From Basidiobolus heterosporus B8920 (taxonomy: Eukaryota; Basidiobolomycota; Basidiobolomycetes; Basidiobolales; Basidiobolaceae), in NCBI GenBank assembly GCA_000697455.1, contig JNET01033203.1:1-36075 (forward strand): a stretch of DNA of 36,075 nt. Reading direction: 5' to 3'. Below, piece after piece: positions 1-8,984 of the stretch. The translations under genes were made by a program, and so were the position numbers. The notes below the pieces were generated by a model that saw nothing but the letters and a program-made list of their open reading frames with translations, had not been told where the DNA came from and searched no databases. Positions within the stretch are counted from its first letter, which is position 1. The number at the start of each line of letters is the position of its first letter.

Positions 1-312
1 CTAGAAGCCACAAGTTTCAAACACTCGATTTGTCCCCAGTGTGCAGGATAACCCAGCATGTGAATGTACAAGAGTTTGGCAACATTATTGTATCTGGAAT
101 CGGTATTCTCTTCCTTAAAAGAAGTTCTAAGAGAGGCGGATTCTTTTTGTATTACTGTTCTCTCATCCGCCGCAGTTTTACACTTACGGATGGCCCTAAT
201 GAAATCTGAGCAAAAGTCAAGCGTGTAAGTGCCACAGAAATGGAGAAGAGTAACTCAAGTCTACCATCTCAAAAAAGGTTGGAAAAATACCTTTCAATCG
301 ATAATAAGGCAT
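1..312 (-). CDS. APL4: AP-1 complex gamma-adaptin, N-terminus (partial, runs off left edge)
   Basis: Large subunit of the AP-1 clathrin adaptor, which sorts cargo between trans-Golgi and endosomes. Two exons are visible: 291-312 (start codon at 312) and 1-205; the 85-nt intron has a gtattt donor and ctcag acceptor. The start reads [18 protein letters not shown], close to animal AP1G1 starts (PIRLRELIRTIR). The second exon continues with [36 protein letters not shown] and IECLKLVAS, the most conserved opening of the gamma-adaptin trunk. Only about 75 residues of an expected 800 or so lie here; the rest is beyond position 1. The first coding exon is only 22 nt, so simple ORF finding misses it. 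The family call is firm; AP-1 gamma rather than another adaptin rests on the AYM/LGYPAHxGQ-type match. Confidence 0.9.
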
Positions 313-960
313 GGAAACGATTTCAAGGCGTAAGATAGAAATGAGTTTCTTTGAGAATAAGGTACGGGTTTTTTCACAACAGTGGGCACAATAAAGAGAT
401 AAACTTCCCGAAAATAGGAATAATAACTCACGTCCTCGCCTTGGTTAAAGAATAGCAACTTTACTGTAGTGTAAGACTATCTGACGCAACCCGGATATAG
501 TTAAGCAAGCATTTACAGCTTCGAGGTATTTCACGTGATATGTTCAGTCCATATCTCGGTGGTGGGTGAGAATCAAAATTTCATTAACTATTTTCAACGT
601 GCTCAATGATCCATCCACGTACCAGCTCAGCCATTATACATCAAATTGCTACCATGCAAACCGCATAATCACCCGTAGGTTGGTATGTTAGTAAATGAGG
701 GCAGTAACACTAGTGACAAGGGGAAATGAAATTTTAATGGCTTTAGTCAATCAAATATCCTGTGCTCGTTAGCTTATTTGATCAAAGTGAATAATGGATT
801 ATTAAAACGTAGTGTAGGGATGTGATAAGATACATGTTCTGTAACGAGGAATGATGGGGATTATGTGGTTGAAGCGAGCAATGCGTGTAAGAAATGAGGA
901 GAATAACGAAGTCTACCAGTAGTACAAACAAAATGATATGAGACAGACATTGGAAATGAT
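313..960. other. Intergenic: gamma-adaptin promoter and VPS1 3' flank
   Basis: Both flanking genes run leftward, so this 648-nt stretch is the 3' flank of VPS1 and the promoter and leader of the gamma-adaptin gene. It contains one palindromic E-box CACGTG at 532-537. No convincing ORF, RNA gene or repeat is visible. Confidence 0.6.
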
Positions 961-3445
961 TTAAACAGCTTCGCTTATAATGGAGAACGCCCTCTTGTAG
1001 ATCTCGAGCATGGTCTTGCACTTTTCCCGTTCAGCGACAATGTTCTCGTCTTCTTGCAAAAGCTCTTCGAAGGCCTCCTGTTTATAGAGCTCTGAGACCA
1101 GACGGTTCTGAATGTTTTCGCGAGTGTTGTTGATCAAAAGGTGCATCACCGTCTTAGGGACAAGGTCTTGGATCGATTTGCGAACTATGTTGAAGTAAGA
1201 GGTGATGAGTGATCTGATCAACTGAGTCTCCATCTCCTCTCTTTCAGAAAGCTGGTTCCCTTCATCGGGGTCGGAATCAACAGTCGCATGCTTTTCGGAG
1301 TTCTGAGCGGGATGGTTGTTGCTTTCAATGACTCTGTCGGGCATCACCATGTCTTTCATAAGGGTCTTGCGTGATTCGCCATCAGACTTGTCATTTTTGT
1401 TGCCGAAGAAGTAATTCAAAAACCGATCATCGTTTGCAGCAGCTATGTCTTCTTGATCGTCTTGGACCGAGTTAACAACAGCTGGAAGTTGAGAAGCATT
1501 GACCTGCGAGAAAAACCAACAAATTTAGCATGACGATGAATCCAAGTTCAACGTGTGTTTGTAGAACTTACTCGCTTAAGCTTCTCCTGTTCTCTTCTTT
1601 TCTTGTGTATCTTTTTTTCTAAGGCTGAAATAGCACCGCTTCCGCCAATGAAATCAGGATGGTTAGTGTTAATGTAAGCCATCTCAATGCTGATCAAGCT
1701 TTCGATGTAGCTAGAAGTTGGGCCCAGTCTTTCCCTTAGGAGGTCAGAGACCACTTCAATGATTTTGGCGTACAGCTTAGGGTATTTTTTCAGTTCCTAT
1801 ATAGGTTCAGTTAGCATATCGAATTGACGGCTACGGGAAAGAGAAATCACGAACCATATTGTTCGAGTTGTGGCAGATTTTGATCAGCTCCTCGTACGCA
1901 AGTTCCACACAACGTAAGCTAGGTGGCTCGAGACGCTTGATTTGGGGTTTAACCAAAAGCTCGAAAGCAATCTCCGGTACAAACAGCGAGGGACGTGGCC
2001 CAGTTGAATTCCTTATGGCAGTACGAATGTCTTGCAGAGTGAGGTTACCTCCGGGGCTGATGGAATCCAACGCAGTTCCAAAAATGTTATTGAAGATGTA
2101 ATAGATCCGGGCACCACCGGATAATTCAGCAGTGGAGAAGTCGGACGAGGTTCCGTCGATTGAGGAAACAAAATTATTGGCAAACTTGGTAAGCAGTCGA
2201 AGAATAAGGGTTCCCTTATTTGCGTCTTGTGACAAGGAAATATCCCCAAATGAATTTAACTCTAACTGAGTTTGCCCTATTAGCGCGTTGAGCTTAGCCT
2301 TCATGTCTGGAAGCTTCTCGCGAATATGTTTGACTAAAACATTGTTGAGAGACTTGCCCAGGTAGCCAGTACCACATTTATCAGCAATACTTTTGTAGGC
2401 AGGGTGAGTTTTAAAGAACTCCGTTTCTCTTTCCAAAGCCTTTGAAATTGGCACATTTGCAACATTGTCCTGTTGGCTTCTGTTCACTACACCGATAAAG
2501 CCCAACTTAAGATGGATAATGCGCCCAGTTAAGATATCCAGTGCGTTGGTTCCAGCATCCATTAAATCAATCTTAGTAATGACACCAATGGTTCTCTTAC
2601 CTAACAACAGAACATAAATACTTGTACTCTGGCGAATTCTAGTAAATTAAATGACTACACTACCGTCAGGATCAACTTCCCTAGCCACCTTCAAACTCTC
2701 CGAATTGACGATATCTACATTGGCTGGGCTAACTGCCAGAATTATGCTACATTTCCACGATAAGTAAATATCGATCACACAATACTGGCTTATGCTTCAC
2801 GTACCTGTTTGGCTTATTGATGTAGTCAAAAATCAAATGTCTAGTCTGCTTCTCAATATCTGACGGCTGATCTCCGATGGGAATCTATTACATCCAAGAA
2901 ATGAGTACGCTAGTTTTCACCACAAATGGAGATATCCCGTAAAAAAGCTTACTTTTGTCAGGCCAGGTAAATCAACTAGGGTTAAGTTCAGGACGTCAGG
3001 TGAATGGATTTTAAGGTGAATAGGAACTCTGGAGATTCCTTTGTTTGCACCAGCGAGACGGGAAGTTTCTTTCTCAACTTCTGCACGAACCTCGTTCAAA
3101 TCGAAAAACTTCTTGTCTGGGACGTGAAGGAATTCGGCGTATTCTGCAACCTCCAAGCTCTCATTTTTAGGGACATTCACTAACTGAAGTACGAGAGGTC
3201 GACGAGTCACAATGCCACTTCCCCTAGGAAGAAAGTCTCGACCAACAATGTTTTCAAGGACGGAAGATTTTCCAGAAGACTGTGAGCTGTTTTATCAACG
3301 GAGAATTGTTTAGTATTCATCAGTCTTGTAACGTATCATTTGTAACATACCCAACGACCACAATCTGAGGAAGGTCTATCTGATCGTTCCCGACGGTATT
3401 GAACACGTCTTGAAGCTTATTTACCAAGGGAATGAGGTCGTTCAT
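961..3445 (-). CDS. VPS1: Dynamin-like GTPase Vps1
   Basis: Large self-assembling GTPase that constricts membranes in vacuolar/endosomal sorting and, in yeast, in peroxisome fission. Seven exons: 3351-3445, 2953-3286, 2805-2884, 2664-2746, 1855-2600, 1572-1796, 961-1503, encoding 701 aa (yeast Vps1 is 704). The GTPase domain shows the P-loop GSQSSGKS (32-39), switch-2 DLPG (137-140) and TKID (206-209). The middle/stalk region has [22 protein letters not shown] short charged variable insert ([12 protein letters not shown]) separates it from the C-terminal GTPase effector domain, and there is no PH domain or proline-rich tail. [28 protein letters not shown] and SSIDGTSSD favour Vps1 over Dnm1/DRP1. 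The start is set by [15 protein letters not shown], as in the family. Introns are 58-68 nt; the one after 1855 uses an unusual gttcgt donor. Confidence 0.96.
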
Positions 3446-3787
3446 CGTAGTGGAAGGTACTGCTAGTTCTCGTTTGAACCTACTTCGGTAAATAGCAACT
3501 TCACAAATGCAAAACTTCTAGAGAATCCCCAAAAACCTAGTCTAAAAGTAATCTCTGCATTAGATAGATCTGAGTAAAATAACCCCAACAAGTCTAACAT
3601 GGCCACCTCAGTGAATCAGAAAATTTTCTGTAAATGGAATCGTTGCCAAATTTGAACAATCATCCTCTGCAATTAATCTGTCCTCGAGCTTAATAAGATT
3701 AATTATATCCGGGACTATTATTGAAAAAGAATGATCTAGGGTGTTGTGGAGCAAGTGTTGCTACCAATTGTATGTAGTGCATATGAA

Positions 3788-3811
3788 GGTGCGGGGTGCG
3801 GGGTGCGGGGG
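3788..3811 (+). repeat. G-rich 7-bp tandem repeat, possible G-quadruplex
   Basis: Three perfect copies of GGTGCGG (3788-3794, 3795-3801, 3802-3808) followed by GGG. The plus strand has G runs of 2, 4, 4 and 5, enough for a two-tetrad quadruplex. It lies just past the sorting nexin poly(A) signal, with the G-rich strand as that gene's template. Confidence 0.8.
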
Positions 3812-3820
3812 TGAAGGAGT

Positions 3821-3826
3821 TTTATT
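3821..3826 (-). terminator. Poly(A) signal AATAAA of the sorting nexin gene
   Basis: AATAAA on the minus strand about 100 nt past the stop codon at 3925; spacing fits a short fungal 3' UTR. Confidence 0.5.
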
Positions 3827-3924
3827 ACGTGAGGTATAGTTATTGATATAATGTAGCTATTAATAAGGAGATGACGGTTCGTGGATTTGCTATTTGAGAT
3901 TGCGATGTGTAGCTTGTAACGTCT

Positions 3925-5774
3925 TCAATTATTTAACGGATCGTAGTTCTCCGAGAACACAGCTGGACTGTAATGTTGTGGCGGAATTGGATGAGGATGG
4001 AAATATTGCTCTTCGTGCTCAAGGCCCTCGCTTTCGTAGGCATCGTCGTCACTATCCATGTCGCTCAAACCAAAGTTCGCTCCACTGTGGATAGGTCTAC
4101 TTGTCACTGGAATGTCAGTCAGACTAGGGCTTTTCCGAGCAAAATTTGGCTCAGAAAGGTTGCCTCTCAGTCCGTCGAGAGTTTTCTTAAGGAGAGAGAA
4201 CTTCTCTTTCTCAAAATGGACTTGGATCTCGACGAACTCATTAAGAGCCTTTCGAAAATCCTTCGCCTTTTCCCTTTCAAATCTGATCAACTCTTGGGTG
4301 AGGTTTTTCTGGCAAGATCCGAAGATTTCCTTCTCAGCCTCAGCATTTTCATTTGCCTGGAAAAGGACTTAAATTAATGACTGATCAGAATATCTCAACG
4401 ACAGGTACAATGTATACTTTAGCCTCCTCAATTGTGGCGGCTTGAACCTCAGGTGAATTGTCGTTCATCTTGAGCTTGAGCTTTTCTGTTCTGTCTCTTC
4501 TCTTATTACGCCTCTTGACAAGCCTTACATACTCGGCCAATTTCTCTGTTCTGTTATTCATCACATGCTACAAAAAAAATTTGCGTCACGTTTTGACCAC
4601 TGAATGGAAATCGTGGGATCAATTACCTTTACGGATTCAAGCATATCCTTATATTCTAGGAATACATCACCAAACCGAAAGACCTCAGCCTTACCCTAAC
4701 ATTGAAAACCAAAGCATCCAATGAGCATTTAAACAGCAATACGACTTGCTACCATTCGAAATACCCACTTGTCGACGGTTGATATACTGCAGATCATCCA
4801 GCATTATGGCAAACTGTTGCATCTCTGCGTCGAATCGTTTGTGTCTCTCTCGGTTGTCAATCTTGGTCCCAGGACCCATTCTATATTTGCTGTGTAATGA
4901 ATCGATTGCTATATCGCCAAACTGGCTAAGAACGTTCCCTAAGGCTACAGCCACAGAGGCAGATCAATAATTACCCATGGAAAGAGTTCGAGTATACAAG
5001 CAAATACCTTCGCGCTGCTCTACGACCGTATTGATTCCTTCTACAACTAGACTGAAATGATTTTCCAGCATTAGAATATACATTTGTCTTCGTTGGAATT
5101 CTTCTTGTTCATTCTGATAAGTAAGCAAGATAAGCCCTTCGGTTCACTCTAACGATATTTATGATTTTAAAATAAAAGCCCACCTCTTCAACGAATTCAC
5201 TAGGCCTAAATATCCTGAAACCCCGCTCATAATTAGGCTTCATTATTTGATTTAGAAAACCGAAGCCCAATGTGCCACGACGAGTGTCTACCACGTCAAG
5301 ATGCGTCTATAGAATCAAATCAATTAATAAAATTCAAAAGTGAGATACTATCAGCCTGCTGCAAAAACCAAGTCACCATCTCATTTGAAAGGAAGTACTG
5401 CATATCAGAATGGTCTACAATTTCTGAACGTGAAGCTAATTTACACAAAAAACGCTCTACTTGTAGTCTTTTGTTCTCTACATGATCGAGATCATTTATC
5501 AGTGTTTGGGTAGGAGCATCCGGTAGAGGAGGGATGATTATGTTTGGAAAAGCCGCACAAAGTTTTGAGTGAAGCCACTGTATTTGTTGAAAATTCCTGA
5601 AAATTGTGTTTGTAGATGTCGGTCCACCTTCTGCTGTTTCCTAAAAAAAACGTTAGCCTCTTTGGAAAAAGTAGCAAGTACTTTGAAGAACCTTACTTGA
5701 TAAGATAAAGCTATTTTGAATGTGATGATTCCTGAAGCGGAGGCCGCTTCGGGAATGGTTATTAATAATTGCAT
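3925..5774 (-). CDS. PX-BAR sorting nexin (SNX5/Vps17-like type)
   Basis: Membrane-remodelling sorting nexin expected on endosomes. Eight exons: 5697-5774, 5377-5640, 5184-5306, 5008-5113, 4769-4944, 4627-4695, 4418-4567, 3925-4356, giving 465 aa. Residues 1 to about 114 form a PX fold (QWLHSKL at 47-53, IIIPPLPD at 60-67). After a linker (GFGFLNQIMKPN) come long charged helices typical of a BAR domain, ending with RFEREKAKDFRKALNEF; the last 70 or so residues are acidic and proline-rich. The PX loop that usually reads RRYxxF is FRNFQQI here, and the basic residue after PPLP is absent, as in SNX5/6-type PX domains. The exact paralogue (Vps17, SNX5/6, other) is unresolved. The model starts at the first ATG before the PX strand, and an extra 5' exon is possible. 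A tandem acceptor makes the fifth exon start at 4944 or 4938, both in frame. Confidence 0.8.
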
Positions 5775-6459
5775 TGCTTGATTATATGCAGTTTTCGAGA
5801 AGCTTTAATTCAGAAATTTGGAGTCATAAGCACAAGGCAATAACAAGGTCAATGCAGTATTATTTGAAAATCTCAAGTTAAGGTTCAAGGTCCAATACGG
5901 CCAGGTCACTCGGAGGTCTACTAGTCGAGAGGAATATCTCGAAGTAGTTATATATTTGTCTAATTAAATCGCTGCCAGGAGGATTAATGCAGTCTAGGAT
6001 ATCATACCTGATCTGAGTATTTAGGAATATTGTAGCACCAATTTCAAACCTTTATGCAATCATTCGATGATGATAGCAACATGGTATATGTAGTACTTCT
6101 GTTTTTAGCAACTACGCTGTCTCTGAAATTTGGACCAATCGCCTCGAATATTGTAATAATATAGGAATATCCTGGTTAATCAAAGGAATCACGTATCTCA
6201 CGTTCACTGGTTGTCAAGTTCACACTCGGCTTTCTATTTTGATTACGCTTGCGAGTGCTCGAAAAGTGGCCAAAGCAAGGAAGTTAGGTCGGTGGGTCTA
6301 GTTAAAAAGTATTTTACGTCTGCACTTGTAATAACCTCTGATTCTTTCGGAACAAATCATTATTTGTGTGTGACATCTTTCTTCGTCCTATACTCACATA
6401 TTTTTAGAAGTCTTTAGATACAACTGGAGCTCAAATACTAGCTCAGTCCAAAATTCACA
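5775..6459. other. Divergent promoter between sorting nexin and STT3
   Basis: The two genes start away from each other, so this 685-nt gap should hold both promoters. A minus-strand frame is open from 5878 to 6051 and could be a small two-exon gene or an extra sorting nexin exon; see findings. No repeat or RNA gene is seen. Confidence 0.5.
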
Positions 6460-8658
6460 ATGTTTGGCCTATCTACCAAATCCGAAGCCTCTTTATTGAA
6501 GGTTATCATTTTGTCCTTTATCGCTGTGGTGGCTATCTCCTCCCGCCTTTTTTCAGTTATCCGGTTTGAATCCGTTATTCATGAGTTTGATCCATGGTTT
6601 AATTACCGTACTACTCAACATCTCGTCAAGCATGGCTTTTATGAGTTTTTGAATTGGTTCGATGAGCGCTCTTGGTACCCGCTTGGAAGAGTTGTAGGTG
6701 GCACTGTTTACCCAGGAATTATGCTGACTGCTGGCATTATCTACAAAGTTTTACATTTCTTCAACTTCACCGTAGACATCAGAAATGTTTGCGTTTTCCT
6801 TGCCCCAGTTTTCTCCGCTTTAACTTCTTATTCCGTTTATCTCTTAACAAAAGAAGTTAAGGATTCATCGGCCGGACTTTTAGCAGCCGCCTTTATTGCT
6901 GTTGCCCCTGGTTACATTTCCCGCTCAGTAGCCGGGTCTTATGATAACGAAGGAATTGCCATTTTCCTGTTAATGTTCACATATTACTTGTGGTTGAAAT
7001 CCGTCAAGTTAGGATCTGCCTTGTACGGTGTGTTAACAGCCTTGTTCTATTTCTACATGGTCTCCGCCTGGGGTGGTTATGTCTTTATTATCAATTTGAT
7101 TCCCCTTCACGTCTTTGGTTTGATCCTCATGGGTAGATTTTCTTCTCGTTTATATGTGGCTTATTCAACCTTCTACGCCATTGGTACTTTGGCGTCTATG
7201 CAGGTTCCCTTTGTTGGTTTTCAACCTACTAGAACAAGCGAACATATGGCTGCCTTAGGCGTATTTGGCCTCGTCCAAATCGTGGCCTTTGTAAGCTTCG
7301 TCAAAAGTCATTTGCCCGCTAAGCAATTCCAAACCCTTCTCACCTTCTCTGTAGTTGGACTCTCTGCCATCGGTCTTGCTGCTATTGTTGGTTTAACTAT
7401 GTCTGGTTACATTGCGCCATGGACTGGCCGTTTCTATTCCCTCTGGGACACTGGCTACGCCAAGAAATATATTCCCATCATCGCATCTGTATCGGAGCAT
7501 CAGCCGACTCCGTGGTCCTCCTTCTTCTTTGATCTTCAAATGCTTGTTGTCTTCTTCCCTGCCGGTATTTACTTGTGTTTCAGAGAATTGAAAGACGAAC
7601 ATGTATTCGTTATCCTTTACAGTATTACTGCCTCCTATTTTGCTGGTGTTATGGTCCGTCTTATGCTCACTCTCACACCTATCGTCTGCGTTGCCGCTGG
7701 CGTTGCCATTTCCAATCTCTTGGATATTTATCTCAAAGAATCAACCAAGCCTGTCGTTGAAGCTCCTGCTAGCGGCAAGACCTCCACCAGCAAGCCAGTT
7801 AACAAGCCGGAGGCGAAAAAGGTAGAGACTCCAGTAGGTATCAAGAGTCTCGGACCCAAACTTGTGGTGACCACAGTTCTATTTATTTTCCTTGGACTCT
7901 TCATGATCCATTGTACTTGGGTTACGTCCAACGCCTACTCCTCTCCCTCTATTGTTCTTGCCTCCCGTCAAGCTGATGGATCCCAGTATATTATTGACGA
8001 TTTCAGAGAGGCTTATTATTGGCTCCGTAAAAACACCGACGATGACGCTAAGATTCTGTGTTGGTGGGATTACGGTTACCAAATTGCCGGTATGGCGAAC
8101 CGTACCGTTCTCGTTGACAACAATACCTGGAACAACACTCACATTGCGACAGTTGGTAAAGCCTTAGCATCTTCGGAAGACGACGCCTATGAGATCATGC
8201 GTCGTCATGATGTATCCCATGTACTGGTGATCTTTGGTGGTGTGATTGGATATTCTGGCGATGATATCAACAAGTTCTTGTGGATGATTCGTATCGCTGA
8301 AGGCGTCTATAAGGATGGTGTTAAAGAAGAAGATTTCTTTGCTCAAGGAGATTATCGGGTTGATGCTGGAGCCACCCCCGCCATGAAGAACTCATTGATG
8401 TACAAACTTTCGTACTATCGCTTCGCCGAATTGTTTGGTGGCCAAGCGTACGATCGTGTTCGTGGTGTTCAGATACCCAACGTTCCCATCAAACTTCATA
8501 CTATGGACGAAGCGTTCACTACTGAGAATTGGATTGTTCGTATTTACAAGGTCAAGGATGTTGACAACCTTGGAAGATCTTTAAGCGACGCTGCAGCTTT
8601 CAACTCCGGTAAAACGATGAAGAAGTCTCTCAGAAAGCCACTTAGCAGTCGTTATTAA
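6460..8658 (+). CDS. STT3: Oligosaccharyltransferase catalytic subunit Stt3
   Basis: Transfers the dolichol-linked glycan to Asn-X-Ser/Thr sites in the ER lumen; catalytic core of the OST complex. A single uninterrupted frame of 732 aa (yeast Stt3 is 718). It has a hydrophobic multi-pass N-terminal part (about 13 membrane segments expected) and a lumenal C-terminal domain from about 490. Visible hallmarks are the first acidic motif in EFDPWFNYR (42-50), the second in YDNEG (161-165), SVSEHQPTPW (343-352) and the sequon-binding WWDYG (535-539). Just after it, NNTWNNT (554-560) carries the conserved sequons glycosylated in Stt3 itself. The start is the first ATG of the frame and begins a typical short cytosolic tail before the first helix. 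It is the only long gene here without introns. Residues 425-465 form a polar, lysine/proline-rich loop. Confidence 0.98.
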   Translation: MFGLSTKSEASLLKVIILSFIAVVAISSRLFSVIRFESVIHEFDPWFNYRTTQHLVKHGFYEFLNWFDERSWYPLGRVVGGTVYPGIMLTAGIIYKVLHFFNFTVDIRNVCVFLAPVFSALTSYSVYLLTKEVKDSSAGLLAAAFIAVAPGYISRSVAGSYDNEGIAIFLLMFTYYLWLKSVKLGSALYGVLTALFYFYMVSAWGGYVFIINLIPLHVFGLILMGRFSSRLYVAYSTFYAIGTLASMQVPFVGFQPTRTSEHMAALGVFGLVQIVAFVSFVKSHLPAKQFQTLLTFSVVGLSAIGLAAIVGLTMSGYIAPWTGRFYSLWDTGYAKKYIPIIASVSEHQPTPWSSFFFDLQMLVVFFPAGIYLCFRELKDEHVFVILYSITASYFAGVMVRLMLTLTPIVCVAAGVAISNLLDIYLKESTKPVVEAPASGKTSTSKPVNKPEAKKVETPVGIKSLGPKLVVTTVLFIFLGLFMIHCTWVTSNAYSSPSIVLASRQADGSQYIIDDFREAYYWLRKNTDDDAKILCWWDYGYQIAGMANRTVLVDNNTWNNTHIATVGKALASSEDDAYEIMRRHDVSHVLVIFGGVIGYSGDDINKFLWMIRIAEGVYKDGVKEEDFFAQGDYRVDAGATPAMKNSLMYKLSYYRFAELFGGQAYDRVRGVQIPNVPIKLHTMDEAFTTENWIVRIYKVKDVDNLGRSLSDAAAFNSGKTMKKSLRKPLSSRY

Positions 8659-8984
8659 CCGCTTGCATTGGGTTCTTATTCATCTTATATCCCTCCTGAG
8701 GAAATGTAGTGTGGCCATACTTTGTGATATGGATTTTCATTATCCGTGAGGTTCAATTTTTTAAATTCAATAAAATATTGTCAATAACGAGAGTATCATC
8801 CATATATTTCTATCCAGTAATTTCATATATCAATTGTACACACCAGGTTGAGGTGAGGTATTGCACTTGACGTGATATATTTCCAAACGGTTTCTTTCCC
8901 TGATTCCTTTTCACCAACCTTCAAACCATCCCTCAGCTATCAGTATACTTTACACCCAACGATAAGCTCCCTTGTGAAAAAACG
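8659..8984. other. Intergenic: STT3 3' flank and vezatin-like promoter
   Basis: Short tandem-oriented gap. AATAAA at 8769-8774 is a likely STT3 poly(A) signal, about 110 nt past its stop. The remainder is presumed promoter and leader of the next gene; nothing else is recognised. Confidence 0.55.

Larger units (their letters stand above)
3446..3924. other. Intergenic: VPS1 promoter, sorting nexin 3' flank
   Basis: Between two leftward genes. It holds the AATAAA-type signal of the sorting nexin (minus strand, 3821-3826), a G-rich 7-bp repeat at 3788-3811 and the VPS1 promoter. No gene is seen. Confidence 0.6.

Noticed and set aside
782-1021. 79-aa minus-strand ORF overlapping the end of VPS1
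   Set aside because: It overlaps the VPS1 stop region out of frame, has no family signature, and lies mostly in the 3' flank.
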